The notes below the pieces were generated by a model. The model was not told where the DNA came from and ran no database searches. It worked only from the letters and a program-made list of their open reading frames with translations. Shown here piece by piece: positions 1-9,884 of a stretch of 64,000 nt of DNA. Source of the stretch: Lutibacter sp. (GTDB lineage Bacteria; Bacteroidota; Bacteroidia; Flavobacteriales; Flavobacteriaceae); assembly GCF_021647475.1 (NCBI RefSeq), contig NZ_JAKIUR010000002.1, forward strand, positions 1-64,000, in the 5' to 3' direction. Position 1 is the stretch's first letter. The number at the start of each line of letters is the position of its first letter. The translations under genes and the position numbers were made by a program.

Positions 1-597
1 GTTCTTCGCAATTACACATAGATTATATTTTAGCAGATAGTTGGTTTTCATCGAGTATAAATATGAAACATATTGTAGCAAACAGTTTAAATTTTATAGT
101 AGCATTAAAATCAAATAGATTAGTGGCTTTATCCGAACAAGATAAACAAGAAGGAAAATGAATAAATATCAAATCGATCGATTTAAGAGCAAGTATCAAC
201 GAAAGTTTAGCTTAAAGGCATTAACTTTCCGCTGTTGTTCACAAGACAAGTCTTCAAAAACGGAGATGATACAGCATATTTGTATCTAATAAGTAGCGAT
301 TTGAGTTTATCTTTTGAACAAGTAACTGCAATTTACAAAAAACGGTGGACTGTAGAGCAATACCATAAAGAGGTAAAGCAAATAACATCTTTTGGAAAAT
401 CACCAACTAAAACAGTAAAAACTCAAAGTAATCATTTTTACCTTTCTATTATGGCATACTCTAAAGTTGAAATACTGAAAATTAGAACAAAATCTAATGC
501 CTTTGCTTTGAAAGATAGAATTTATTATAACGCTCTAAAAAACGCAATGAAACAAATTAATGAGTTATCAACAAATAAATATCAAAATGTGGCGTAA
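1..597 (+). pseudogene. IS4-type transposase remnant, 3' end only
   Basis: The frame starting at base 3 reads a DDE-transposase core (DYILADSWFSS, then a stretch ending NFIVALKSNR) and hits TGA at 159-161. After a second stop and a frame change, the reading resumes to 597. The last part contains YKKRWTVEQYHKEVKQ, the Y-(2)-R-(3)-E-(6)-K signature that carries the catalytic glutamate of IS4-like enzymes. The N-terminal half lies outside the window or is gone. With two stops and a frameshift it cannot encode an active enzyme. The 3' edge of the element appears to run close to 615, just before kbl. The IS4 group is assigned from the signature; the exact subgroup is not resolved. Confidence 0.8.
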
Positions 598-632
598 TCG
601 TGAATGTTTTGCGTAAGGTCAGTAAAATAAGT

Positions 633-640
633 TAAATTTG
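633..640 (+). promoter_or_regulatory. Candidate promoter -7 box of kbl
   Basis: TAAATTTG matches the Bacteroidota consensus TAnnTTTG. TTTG at 608-611 is a possible -33 box 21 bases upstream and would lie in the end of the IS remnant. The implied leader before the ATG at 657 is only about ten bases. Confidence 0.45.
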
Positions 641-656
641 TAAAAATTTTAAAATT

Positions 657-1850
657 ATGTACGGAACCATAAAACAAGAACTTAAAAAAGAGTTAGAAAG
701 CCTTAAAAATTCTGGCTTATACAAATCAGAACGTATTATTACATCATCACAAGATGCGGTTATTAAAATTAGTACTGGAGAAGAAGTTATTAATTTTTGT
801 GCCAATAATTATTTAGGATTATCTAATAATAAAGAAGTAATTGAAGCAGCAAAAAAAACTATGGATACTCACGGATACGGAATGTCATCAGTACGTTTTA
901 TTTGTGGAACTCAAGATATTCATAAACAATTAGAACAAAAAATTGCCACATTTTATCAAACCGAAGACACTATTTTATACGCAGCAGCTTTTGATGCAAA
1001 TGGTGGAGTTTTTGAACCACTTTTAACAGAAGAAGATGCTATTATTTCAGATGCTTTAAATCACGCCTCCATAATTGATGGAGTTCGATTATGTAAAGCG
1101 GCTCGATATAGATATGATAACAATAATATGCAATCTTTAGAAGAACAGTTAATTGCTGCCAATACTAAAAATCATCGTTTTAAAATAATTGTAACGGATG
1201 GCGTTTTTTCTATGGATGGAGTAGTTGCTAAATTAGATGAAATATGTGATTTAGCAGATAAATATGATGCTTTGGTTATGGTAGATGAATGTCACGCTGC
1301 CGGATTTATAGGTAAAACAGGCAGAGGAACACTTGAGTTAAGAAACGTAATGGGGCGAGTGGATATTATTACAGGAACTCTTGGAAAAGCTTTAGGTGGA
1401 GCAATGGGAGGTTATACTACAGGTAAAAAAGAAATTATTGAAATGCTTCGTCAACGATCAAGACCATACTTATTTTCAAATTCATTAGCTCCATCAATAG
1501 TTGGAGGCTCTCTAAAAGTATTTGAAATGCTTTCAAAAGACACTTCTTTAAGAGATAAGTTAGAATGGAACACCAATTATTTTAAAAAAGGAATGACCGA
1601 AGCTGGTTTTGACATAGTTAAAGGTGATTCGGCTATTGTACCTATTATGTTATACGATGCTAAATTATCTCAAGATATGGCGAATATGTTGTTAGAAGAA
1701 GGTATCTATGTAATTGGATTTTTCTATCCAGTAGTTCCAAAAGAAAAAGCTAGAATACGTGTTCAATTATCAGCTGCCCATTCAAAGAAACATATAGATA
1801 AAGCAATAAAATCATTTATAAAAACAGGAAAAAAACTAAAAGTAATATAG
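657..1850 (+). CDS. kbl: Glycine C-acetyltransferase (2-amino-3-ketobutyrate CoA ligase)
   Basis: This PLP enzyme of the alpha-oxoamine synthase family joins glycine and acetyl-CoA, or runs in reverse as the second step of threonine breakdown to glycine in the cytoplasm. At 397 residues it has the normal Kbl length. Seen in the protein: the NNYLGLS motif near the N-terminus, the VDECHAAGFIG segment that holds the PLP-binding Asp and His, and TGTLGKALGG with the Schiff-base lysine at residue 244. No threonine dehydrogenase gene lies next to it here. The related enzymes BioF and serine palmitoyltransferase share the fold, but the match to Kbl is closer over the whole length. The gene is intact although it directly follows an IS remnant that may supply part of its promoter. 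Confidence 0.93.
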   Translation: MYGTIKQELKKELESLKNSGLYKSERIITSSQDAVIKISTGEEVINFCANNYLGLSNNKEVIEAAKKTMDTHGYGMSSVRFICGTQDIHKQLEQKIATFYQTEDTILYAAAFDANGGVFEPLLTEEDAIISDALNHASIIDGVRLCKAARYRYDNNNMQSLEEQLIAANTKNHRFKIIVTDGVFSMDGVVAKLDEICDLADKYDALVMVDECHAAGFIGKTGRGTLELRNVMGRVDIITGTLGKALGGAMGGYTTGKKEIIEMLRQRSRPYLFSNSLAPSIVGGSLKVFEMLSKDTSLRDKLEWNTNYFKKGMTEAGFDIVKGDSAIVPIMLYDAKLSQDMANMLLEEGIYVIGFFYPVVPKEKARIRVQLSAAHSKKHIDKAIKSFIKTGKKLKVI

Positions 1851-1888
1851 AAAATAAAAAAAAAACACGATATTTACACATAAATTAC

Positions 1889-1896
1889 TATTTTTG
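1889..1896 (+). promoter_or_regulatory. Candidate promoter -7 box of the first OmpA-like gene
   Basis: TATTTTTG fits TAnnTTTG and lies about 70 bases before the ATG at 1965. No clear TTTG box is seen about 20 bases upstream, so this is a weak call. Confidence 0.35.
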
Positions 1897-1964
1897 CTAT
1901 TAAGTTAAGCGTAAAACGTAAACTTTTATATAAAGAAAGAACATTAAATTTAAATTTTTAAAAA

Positions 1965-3332
1965 ATGAAACACTTTAAAGTAGCCATTTTGGCTTTATTA
2001 TTAATTACAGGTTTATCCAATGTAAATGCACAGGATAAAAACAACCCTTGGGCTGTTGGTGTTGGTGTAAATGCGGTAGATTTTTACCCAACAAACCCTG
2101 GTTTAACAGGGCATGGATCATGGTTTAATGAATTTGCAAACGCAGATGCTCATTATAACATTCTTCCATCTGTTAGTAAAATAACAGTTAGCAGATACTT
2201 AAATGATGGATTTACATTTGAGGTTGCAGGAACTTTAAATAAAATTAAACATGATGGAGACATAAATGTTCGTGATTTGATTTATTATGGAGTAGATGGT
2301 GCCGTTAAGTACAATTTATATAATTTATTTGGAGAATCTACATGGTTTGAACCTTATGCATCTGTTGGAGGAGGTTATACTTGGTTAGGTCACGATTTAG
2401 GAACAGGTACTTTTAATGGAGGTTTAGGAATTAACATTTGGGTTACTAAAAATATAGGATTTACTATCGAAACAAAATACAAACATACATTTGATAGCAA
2501 AATTGTGCAACACTTCCAACATTCAGCAGGTATAGTTGTTAAATTTGGAGGTACTGATACTGACGGAGATGGCGTTTATGATAATGAAGATGCTTGTCCA
2601 GAAGTATTTGGTTTAGCTGAATTTAAAGGTTGTCCAGATTCTGATAACGATGGTGTTATTGATTCAGAAGATGCTTGTCCAAATGTAGCTGGTTTAGCAA
2701 CATTAAACGGTTGTCCAGATGCAGATGGTGATGGTATTGCTGATAAAGATGATGCTTGTCCAAATGTAAAAGGATCTAAAGCAAATAAAGGTTGTCCTGA
2801 TACAGATGGTGACGGCGTTGTAGATAAAGATGATGCTTGCCCTCAAGTTGCAGGTCCTTCTGCAAACAAAGGATGCCCTTGGCCAGATACTGATAAAGAT
2901 GGAGTATTAGATAAAGATGATCATTGTATTGATATTGCAGGTCCTGCTTCTAATAATGGTTGCCCAGTAATTACTCAAGTTGAAGTAGCTAAATTAGAAG
3001 AGTTATTTAAAACTGTTTATTTTGATTCTGGTAAATCAAATATTAAAAACAATTCTGCATCTCTTTTAGATGAAGCAGCTATTATTATAACAAAATATCC
3101 AACCGCTAAGTTCTCAATTTCAGGTTTTGCAGATAGTACAGGAAGTGCTAAACGTAATTTACAGTTAACTGATGATAGAGCTAATGCTGTTAAAAATTAT
3201 TTAGTATCTAAAGGAGTTTCTTCAAACAACTTAACTGCAAAAGGTTATGGTGAAGCAAATCCAATTGCTTCAAATAGAACAAGAGCTGGTAGAGCTGAAA
3301 ATAGAAGAGTTGAAATTAAATTAGTAAAATAG
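1965..3332 (+). CDS. OmpA family outer membrane protein with thrombospondin type 3 repeats
   Basis: A 455-residue envelope protein. A signal peptide ends near residue 23 (NVNAQ). It is followed by an OmpA-like beta-barrel region to about residue 195, and then five calcium-binding thrombospondin type 3 repeats of the form DTDGDGV..DACP (about residues 198-330). The C-terminal OmpA domain (about 345-455) carries GFADSTGS and the LTDDRANAV segment, where the Asp and Arg that bind peptidoglycan in this family are expected. Such proteins tie the outer membrane to the cell wall in Flavobacteriia. It has its own terminator at 3362. A diverged paralogue follows directly, suggesting tandem duplication. 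Confidence 0.92.
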   Translation: MKHFKVAILALLLITGLSNVNAQDKNNPWAVGVGVNAVDFYPTNPGLTGHGSWFNEFANADAHYNILPSVSKITVSRYLNDGFTFEVAGTLNKIKHDGDINVRDLIYYGVDGAVKYNLYNLFGESTWFEPYASVGGGYTWLGHDLGTGTFNGGLGINIWVTKNIGFTIETKYKHTFDSKIVQHFQHSAGIVVKFGGTDTDGDGVYDNEDACPEVFGLAEFKGCPDSDNDGVIDSEDACPNVAGLATLNGCPDADGDGIADKDDACPNVKGSKANKGCPDTDGDGVVDKDDACPQVAGPSANKGCPWPDTDKDGVLDKDDHCIDIAGPASNNGCPVITQVEVAKLEELFKTVYFDSGKSNIKNNSASLLDEAAIIITKYPTAKFSISGFADSTGSAKRNLQLTDDRANAVKNYLVSKGVSSNNLTAKGYGEANPIASNRTRAGRAENRRVEIKLVK

Positions 3333-3361
3333 TTTAAATTAACCTTTTAATATAAAAAAAA

Positions 3362-3391
3362 AGCCATTCGTTAACGAATGGCTTTTTTTTT
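3362..3391 (+). terminator. Rho-independent terminator
   Basis: A perfect 22-base palindrome (AGCCATTCGTT and its complement) is followed by eight T residues, 30 bases after the stop of the first OmpA-like gene. Confidence 0.9.
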
Positions 3392-3445
3392 AATTATTTT
3401 TTTGAGATTAAAATATAACCACTTAAATTAGTAAAAACTAATCTT

Positions 3446-4861
3446 ATGAAAACGAATATTTTACCCAAAAGAATTTTAATTTTAGCATTACTTTTTTTAT
3501 TTATTATTCCTATAAAAGCTCAAGACAAGGATAATCCATGGTTAATTAGTTTTGGTGTGAATTTTGTTGATTTTTACCCTACAAATATACAAGGAATGAC
3601 TTCAGAATCTGGTGTTCCAACGAAGTGGTATGATCAATTTTTTAATTTAAATAATCACTACAATTATGTTATTGCACCTACAAAACTAAGTTTAGGACGG
3701 TATATTAACGAAAGTTTTAGTGGAGAGTTAGCTGTTAGTGTCAATAAAATTGATAAAGTGGGTTCAATTAAATTAGCTGAAAGCGTATCTTATTTTGCAA
3801 TTGATGCCAACTTAATTTATAATATCAATAAAATTATAGGGGAAACAGGATGGTTTGAGCCTTATGCTGTAGCTGGATCAGGTTTTAATGCAAAAGGGAA
3901 TAATATAGCTAACAGTATTCAGTTCAAAAACTATGCTTCATTTAACAGTGGTTTAGGGGCTAAAGTTTGGCTATATAAAAACTTAGGAGTAAAAGTACAA
4001 TCTGTTTATAAACACTTTTTTAATAATGGTTCGTATCCTCATTTTCAACACTCAATAAGTATCATGTATAAATTTGGTGGGTATGATGAAGATGATGATG
4101 GTATTTATGATAAAAATGATAAATGTCCAGAAGTTTTTGGATTAAAAGAATTTAATGGCTGTCCAGATACAGATGAAGATGGAATTTCAGATGCAGAAGA
4201 TAAGTGTCCAAAAGTTTATGGATTAAAAGCATTAAGTGGATGCCCAGACACAGATGGAGATGGAGTAACCGACAAATTAGATAAATGTTTGTATGCAAAA
4301 GGAAGTTTAAAAAATAATGGATGCCCAGATACAGACAATGATGGAATTATTGATTTAAGAGATGCTTGCCCAAAAATAGCTGGACCATTATCAAACAGAG
4401 GTTGTCCTGAGCCAGATACGGATGGAGATGGAGTTATTGATAAATTAGACCATTGTAAATATGAAATAGGAACAAAAACAAATAACGGATGCCCAGATAT
4501 TAAAAAAGATTTAGAAGCTAAGCTAACTAAAATAACAAGTAATATTTTATTTATTTCAGGTACAGATAAGTTCAGTTCTAAATATGATAAACAATTAAAT
4601 GAAGTTTCTGAGTTAATGAAAAAACATAAAGATTTAAAATTTCAAATTCAAGGATTTACTGATAACGTTGGTTCAAAGGAGTATAATAAAATATTATCAC
4701 TTAAAAGAGTTAACAGAATATTAGGATATCTAATTTCTACGGGTGTTAATCAATTAAACTTACGCGTTAAAGGGTTTGGTGAAAAAAAACCTATAGCTCC
4801 AAATAATACAGCAGAAGGAAGAGCTAAAAACAGAAGAGTTGAAATAAAAATAGTTAATTAA
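3446..4861 (+). CDS. OmpA family protein with thrombospondin type 3 repeats (tandem paralogue)
   Basis: A 471-residue paralogue of the preceding gene with the same order of parts. It has a signal peptide (cleavage after PIKAQ), the NPWLISFGVNFVDFYPTN start of the barrel, five thrombospondin type 3 repeats and a C-terminal OmpA domain ending RAKNRRVEIKIVN. The OmpA domain is more diverged: the usual YFDSGKS opening is replaced by ILFISGTDKFSS, while GFTDNVGS and the following Arg remain. It may therefore still bind peptidoglycan or have shifted in role. It is flanked by terminators on both sides, so it is transcribed alone. Confidence 0.9.
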   Translation: MKTNILPKRILILALLFLFIIPIKAQDKDNPWLISFGVNFVDFYPTNIQGMTSESGVPTKWYDQFFNLNNHYNYVIAPTKLSLGRYINESFSGELAVSVNKIDKVGSIKLAESVSYFAIDANLIYNINKIIGETGWFEPYAVAGSGFNAKGNNIANSIQFKNYASFNSGLGAKVWLYKNLGVKVQSVYKHFFNNGSYPHFQHSISIMYKFGGYDEDDDGIYDKNDKCPEVFGLKEFNGCPDTDEDGISDAEDKCPKVYGLKALSGCPDTDGDGVTDKLDKCLYAKGSLKNNGCPDTDNDGIIDLRDACPKIAGPLSNRGCPEPDTDGDGVIDKLDHCKYEIGTKTNNGCPDIKKDLEAKLTKITSNILFISGTDKFSSKYDKQLNEVSELMKKHKDLKFQIQGFTDNVGSKEYNKILSLKRVNRILGYLISTGVNQLNLRVKGFGEKKPIAPNNTAEGRAKNRRVEIKIVN

Positions 4862-4883
4862 AACTACTAAATAATTATAAAAA

Positions 4884-4911
4884 AGCCATTTCAATTGAAA
4901 TGGCTTTTTTA
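4884..4911 (+). terminator. Rho-independent terminator
   Basis: A perfect 22-base palindrome (AGCCATTTCAA and its complement) followed by a T run, just after the second OmpA-like gene. Confidence 0.9.
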
Positions 4912-4933
4912 CTTTTAAGGTTTAAAAAATTAT

Positions 4934-7672
4934 ATGGCTTCATTTATTACAAACGTTGTAAAAGAAATTTTACAAAATCATCAAATTAATAATCAACTAC
5001 AACTTGTTATGCCAAGCCAAAGGGCTTGTGTATTTCTAAAAGAAGAACTGTTAAAAAATAGTTCAAAGGCATCATTTTTGCCTGAAATTGTAAGTATTGA
5101 AGAGTACATTCAAAAAATAGCAGGTATAAATATAATAGATAACACAAAATTATTATTTGAATTTTATAGTGTTTACAAAAAAGTTATTCCGAAAGAAAAT
5201 TTAGAAGAATTTAGCTCTTTTTCTCAGTGGGCAACAACTGTTTTACATGATTTTAATGAAGTAGATAGTTATCTTATAAACGCAGAACAATTATTTACTA
5301 ATTTAAGCGATGTAAAACAGCTAAACAAATGGTTTCAAAATAAAAAACCTAGTGAATTAGCTGTTAATTATTTACATTTCTTTAAATATTTACATCAAAT
5401 TTATAAAGCATTTTATCAAAGATTACAAAAAAATAAGTTCGGATATCAAGGACTTATTTATAGAGAAGCAATTCAAAATTTACCTTATTACATAAATATT
5501 AACAAAAATTCACACACGGTTTTTATAGGGTTTAATGCTTTAAATGGGGCAGAAGAAAAATTGGTTCAAGAATTATTGCAATCAGGTATTGCTTCAATTT
5601 ATTGGGATGCCGATGCTTCTTTTTTTGAGACTACAAATGAAGCAGGATATTTTTTACGAAAATATAAAACTACATGGAAATATTACACAAATCATCCTTT
5701 TTTATGGATTAATAAAAATTCTTTTTCTAATAAAAATATCGAATTAATAGGAGCTCCAAAAAATATTTCTCAAATTAAATTGGTAGGGGAATTATTAGAA
5801 AAATTTAATAATTATTCAAAAACAGCAGTTGTTTTAGCAGATGAAAACTTATTAAACATTACGTTAAATTCGTTACCTGAAAAAGTAGAAAAAATAAACA
5901 TTACTATGGGCTATCCGTTAAAAGATATTCCTTTAGCTAATTTATTTTTAAACCTATTTAAATTACATTTAAATCAGGATAAATTAGGAAAAACTAAACA
6001 ACAAGAATTTTATTATAAAGATGTTTTAAACATATTATCAAATTCAGTTTTAAGTAAAAAATGTGAAAAAATAATAGCTAAATTAAAATCAAAAATAAAT
6101 ACTGAAAATGCAATTTTCCTAAATCTAAAATCCTTAACAGAAAGTATTTCTAATGAAAACGAGTTGCAATTTTCTGAATTAACTTTAATTTTTGGTAAAA
6201 TTGATACTGTTTCTCAATTAATAATTGTTTGTAAAACTTTAATTGAAAAATTAAAACAAGATGTAGTTGGACTTGAAAAGGAATATTTATATCGATTTTA
6301 TCAAATTTTTCAACAGCTTGAAAGTTTAAATAATTTGTATGGATATATTACCGATTTAAAAACATTTTATCAATTTTTTACACAATTATTAAAGGTTGAA
6401 AAACTTTCGTTTAAAGGCGAACCTTTAGAAGGTTTACAATTAATGGGAATGCTTGAAACCAGAACTTTAGATTTTGAAAATGTAATTATTACTTCTGTAA
6501 ATGAAGGCGTTTTGCCAGGAGGTAAAAACGAATTTTCCTTTATTCCTTTTGATATTAAGGTGCATTTTGGATTACCAACTTATCAAGATAAAGATGCTAT
6601 TTTTTCATATCACTTTCAACGATTATTATGGCGAGCTAAAAATATTTATCTACTCTATAATACAGAAAATGATGGTTATGGAGGTGGCGAAAAAAGTAGA
6701 TTTTTAACACAATTAGAAATCAAATATCCCTTTATTAAAACCAGCACGGTAAGTCCAAAAGTTAAATCATTAAAAACTGCACCAATACAAATAGAAAAAA
6801 CAGAAGAAATTCAACAAAAACTTAAACATTTTTTTTCAAAAGGTATTTCCCCTTCTGCCATAGCAAGTTATATTTATAATCCTATTCAATTTTATGAACA
6901 AAAAATATTAAAAATTTATGATAAAGATAATGTAGATGAAAATATAGCAGCCAATACTATGGGAACTGCAATTCATGAAACTTTAAAAGATTTATACTCA
7001 CCGTATTTAAATACTTTTTTAACGGTACAGCATATAACCGAAATGCAAAAAAAAGTAGCGGAATTATTAAAAAAACAATTTAAAATATATTACAAAAAAG
7101 GGACTATTGAAATTGGTAAAAATAAGTTGATTTACGAAGTAGCTAAAAATCAAATTCAACTTTTTCTAAAAAAAGAATTGACATTAATCAAAGAAGGAAA
7201 TACCTTAAAAATATTAGAAATAGAAACGGATTTAGCTTCTGAAATCCAAATTAAAGGAATTAATTATTCTATTAAAATTATAGGTACTGCCGATAGAATT
7301 GATGAGTTAAATGGGGTGGTTAGAATTGTAGATTATAAAACGGGAAAAGTAATTTCAAGCGATTTAAAACTACCAGATTTTTCAATGATAAAAGACAATT
7401 ACAAATACACTAAAGCCATGCAGGTTATGTTGTATTCCTTTTTGTATAAACAAACTTTTAAAAAAAATAATTCACCTATGGAAAGTGGTATTATTTCTTT
7501 TAAAAACTTAAATGAAGGATTTTTAAAAATTAATTTTGCCGCAGGAAGAAGTAAAGATTATGAAGTTACCGATGAAAAAATTGCAGATTTTATGATTGAA
7601 ATAAAAGAAATAATTAAAGCCATTTTAAATCCTAAAAATCCATTTATAGAAAATTTAGACTTACCTTTTTAG
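4934..7672 (+). CDS. PD-(D/E)XK nuclease family protein, AddB-like
   Basis: A 912-residue cytoplasmic protein resembling the AddB/RexB subunit of recombination nucleases. The first 600 residues have a degenerate UvrD-like helicase fold opening with MPSQRACVFLKEEL. The C-terminal third is a PD-(D/E)XK nuclease: GTAIHETLKDLY, GTADRIDE and IVDYKTGK, with the metal-binding Asp at residue 800 and the Lys at 802. The nuclease part contains no cysteine, so the iron-sulphur cluster of classical AddB is absent. Likely role: double-strand break processing with an AddA-like partner, which is not in this window. It runs straight into the next gene with four bases between, so the two are probably co-transcribed. 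Function is inferred from the family. Confidence 0.85.
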   Translation: MASFITNVVKEILQNHQINNQLQLVMPSQRACVFLKEELLKNSSKASFLPEIVSIEEYIQKIAGINIIDNTKLLFEFYSVYKKVIPKENLEEFSSFSQWATTVLHDFNEVDSYLINAEQLFTNLSDVKQLNKWFQNKKPSELAVNYLHFFKYLHQIYKAFYQRLQKNKFGYQGLIYREAIQNLPYYININKNSHTVFIGFNALNGAEEKLVQELLQSGIASIYWDADASFFETTNEAGYFLRKYKTTWKYYTNHPFLWINKNSFSNKNIELIGAPKNISQIKLVGELLEKFNNYSKTAVVLADENLLNITLNSLPEKVEKINITMGYPLKDIPLANLFLNLFKLHLNQDKLGKTKQQEFYYKDVLNILSNSVLSKKCEKIIAKLKSKINTENAIFLNLKSLTESISNENELQFSELTLIFGKIDTVSQLIIVCKTLIEKLKQDVVGLEKEYLYRFYQIFQQLESLNNLYGYITDLKTFYQFFTQLLKVEKLSFKGEPLEGLQLMGMLETRTLDFENVIITSVNEGVLPGGKNEFSFIPFDIKVHFGLPTYQDKDAIFSYHFQRLLWRAKNIYLLYNTENDGYGGGEKSRFLTQLEIKYPFIKTSTVSPKVKSLKTAPIQIEKTEEIQQKLKHFFSKGISPSAIASYIYNPIQFYEQKILKIYDKDNVDENIAANTMGTAIHETLKDLYSPYLNTFLTVQHITEMQKKVAELLKKQFKIYYKKGTIEIGKNKLIYEVAKNQIQLFLKKELTLIKEGNTLKILEIETDLASEIQIKGINYSIKIIGTADRIDELNGVVRIVDYKTGKVISSDLKLPDFSMIKDNYKYTKAMQVMLYSFLYKQTFKKNNSPMESGIISFKNLNEGFLKINFAAGRSKDYEVTDEKIADFMIEIKEIIKAILNPKNPFIENLDLPF

Positions 7673-7676
7673 CCTT

Positions 7677-8525
7677 ATGAATATTATTAAAAATAAAATT
7701 ATTAAAAGCACGCATCATCAAAAGCCAATAATTACTGATTTCTTTTTTAAAGAAAATAACATAAAAAAACCAATAGTAATTTTTTGCCATGGTTATAAAG
7801 GTTATAAAGATTGGGGTGCTTGGAATTTAGCAGCATCAACATTTGCAAAAAACGATATGTTTTTTGTTAAATTTAATTTCTCACATAATGGAGGAACGTT
7901 TGAAAACCCAATTGATTTTCCTGATTTAGATGCTTTTGGAGAAAACAATTTCACCATTGAACTTGATGATTTGGAAGATGTTATAAACTCTGTATCGGAA
8001 AATGATGAATTTAAGGAAGAATTAAATCCTAATAACATAACATTAATTGCACATTCCAGAGGTGGCGGAATAATAATTATTAAAGCTGCTGAGAATTCAA
8101 AAATCACTAAATTAATTACTTGGAGTTCAGTTTCTGATTTTGGTTCTCGTTTTCCAAAAGGCGAAGCTTTAGAACAATGGAAAAAGGATAGAATAGCCTA
8201 TATTTTAAATACTAGAACGCATCAAAAAATGCCACATTTATATCAGTTTTATCAAAATTTTAAAGATAATGAAAATCGGTTAACCATTAAAAAGGCAGTT
8301 CAAAAATTAAACATTCCATATTTAATTATACATGGAGAAAAGGATGAAGTTGTTTTACCTCAAGAAGCAAAAAATCTGCACCTTTGGAATCCTAAAAGTG
8401 AACTTGTTTTTATAAATGAAATGAATCATTCTTTAGGATGTACTCAACCTTGGAATCAACCAAAAATGCCAATTCATTTAGAAGAAGCTGTTCAAAAAAG
8501 TATTGACTTCATTAGAAAAAAATAA
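7677..8525 (+). CDS. Alpha/beta hydrolase family protein
   Basis: A 282-residue soluble protein with the alpha/beta hydrolase fold. The oxyanion region is VIFCHGYKGYKDWGAWN, the nucleophile elbow is AHSRGGG with Ser127, and the likely acid and base are Asp223 (GEKDEVV) and His251 (EMNHSL). All three catalytic residues are present, so it is probably an active esterase or peptidase-like enzyme. The substrate cannot be told from the sequence. The start ATG is four bases after the AddB-like gene, and the MATE transporter follows 13 bases later. This suggests an operon, although the three products have no obvious shared pathway. Confidence 0.85.
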   Translation: MNIIKNKIIKSTHHQKPIITDFFFKENNIKKPIVIFCHGYKGYKDWGAWNLAASTFAKNDMFFVKFNFSHNGGTFENPIDFPDLDAFGENNFTIELDDLEDVINSVSENDEFKEELNPNNITLIAHSRGGGIIIIKAAENSKITKLITWSSVSDFGSRFPKGEALEQWKKDRIAYILNTRTHQKMPHLYQFYQNFKDNENRLTIKKAVQKLNIPYLIIHGEKDEVVLPQEAKNLHLWNPKSELVFINEMNHSLGCTQPWNQPKMPIHLEEAVQKSIDFIRKK

Positions 8526-8538
8526 GATTTCAATGTAA

Positions 8539-9873
8539 ATGTACAAAGAGTCAAATATATCTTTTAAAGGAATTAATAAACTTGCCATTCCCGCAATTAT
8601 TTCAGGAATTGCTGAACCATTACTTTCTATTACTGATACGGCAATTGTAGGTAATATTCAAAACCACCCAACAGCAGCTTTGGCTGCAGTTGGTATTGCA
8701 GGCTCTTTTATTTCTGCTTTGGTTTGGATTTTAGCTCAAACACGTTCTGCTATTTCAGCCACTATTTCTAAATATTTAGGTGCAAAAAAATTAAATGAAA
8801 TTGCAACCTTACCAGCACAAATTATTGGAATTAATTTATTAGTAAGTATTATCATTTATTTGGTTACGCTATTTTTTGTAACAGAAATATTTCAGTTGTA
8901 CAACGCCAACGGATTAATTTTAAATTATGCAGTATCCTACTACAAAATTAGAGCTATAGGTTTTCCATTAACCTTATTTGTGTTTTCGGTATTTGGTATT
9001 TTTAGAGGATTACAAAACACTTTTTGGCCAATGATGGTAAGCATTGTTGGAGCAACTTTAAACGTTGGATTAGATTTTATGTTAGTATACGGAATAGAAG
9101 GCTTTATAAATCCAATGAATGTTGAAGGAGCGGCTTGGGCAAGTGTTATTTCACAAGCTGTTATGGCAATTTTTGCATTAATCTTAATCATTAAAAAGAC
9201 ACCATTTAGTTTAAAAATCACCTTCCCTTTTAATAAAGAAATTAAAAATTTATTATCTATAAGTTTTAATTTAATTATTCGGGCTATTTCATTAAACGTA
9301 GCTTTATATTTGGCAAATTCCTATGCTACTAAATACGGAGAATTCTATATTGCAGCTCAAACTATTGCATTTCAAATATGGTTGTTTTTTGCCTTTTTTA
9401 TTGATGGCTATGCTAGTGTTGGTAATATTGTTTCAGGAAAGCTTTTAGGTGAAAAAAATTATAAAAAAATGTGGAAATTAAGTATAAAACTTAGTCGATA
9501 TTCAATTATAGTTTCCCTTTTATTAAGTTTAGTTTGCGGACTAACTTATTTTTCAATTGGAAAATTATTTTCTCAAGAAACCGAAGTTCTTAAATTGTTT
9601 TATAGCATTTTTTGGATTGTTTTAGTAATGCAACCAATCAATGCAATTGCGTTTGTTTTTGATGGAATTTTTAAAGGATTGGCTGAAGCGGCAACACTTC
9701 GAAATTTATTAATATTCGCTACATTCTTAGGGTTTTTACCAGTATTGCTAATTACTGATTATTTTAATTTAAAATTATACGGAATTTGGATTGCCTTTAC
9801 CGTTTGGATGTTACTTAGAGCAGGAATTTTAATGGTGAAATTTAAACGAAAATATTTACATAAAAACACGTAA
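8539..9873 (+). CDS. MATE family efflux transporter
   Basis: A 444-residue integral membrane protein of the multidrug and toxic compound extrusion family (DinF-like branch), with twelve expected membrane segments. The N-terminal half shows the typical PAIISGIAEPLLSITDTAIVG start and the second half repeats the pattern (SFNLIIRAISLNVALYLANSYA). The length is normal for the family. Such pumps export cationic drugs or metabolites in exchange for Na+ or H+; the actual substrate is unknown. It sits between the hydrolase and the enoyl-CoA hydratase with almost no spacing. Confidence 0.92.
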   Translation: MYKESNISFKGINKLAIPAIISGIAEPLLSITDTAIVGNIQNHPTAALAAVGIAGSFISALVWILAQTRSAISATISKYLGAKKLNEIATLPAQIIGINLLVSIIIYLVTLFFVTEIFQLYNANGLILNYAVSYYKIRAIGFPLTLFVFSVFGIFRGLQNTFWPMMVSIVGATLNVGLDFMLVYGIEGFINPMNVEGAAWASVISQAVMAIFALILIIKKTPFSLKITFPFNKEIKNLLSISFNLIIRAISLNVALYLANSYATKYGEFYIAAQTIAFQIWLFFAFFIDGYASVGNIVSGKLLGEKNYKKMWKLSIKLSRYSIIVSLLLSLVCGLTYFSIGKLFSQETEVLKLFYSIFWIVLVMQPINAIAFVFDGIFKGLAEAATLRNLLIFATFLGFLPVLLITDYFNLKLYGIWIAFTVWMLLRAGILMVKFKRKYLHKNT

Positions 9874-9884
9874 CTTTGAACCTT

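Noticed and set aside
600..657. A glycine riboswitch before kbl.
   Set aside because: The leader is far too short and no aptamer-like pairing was seen.
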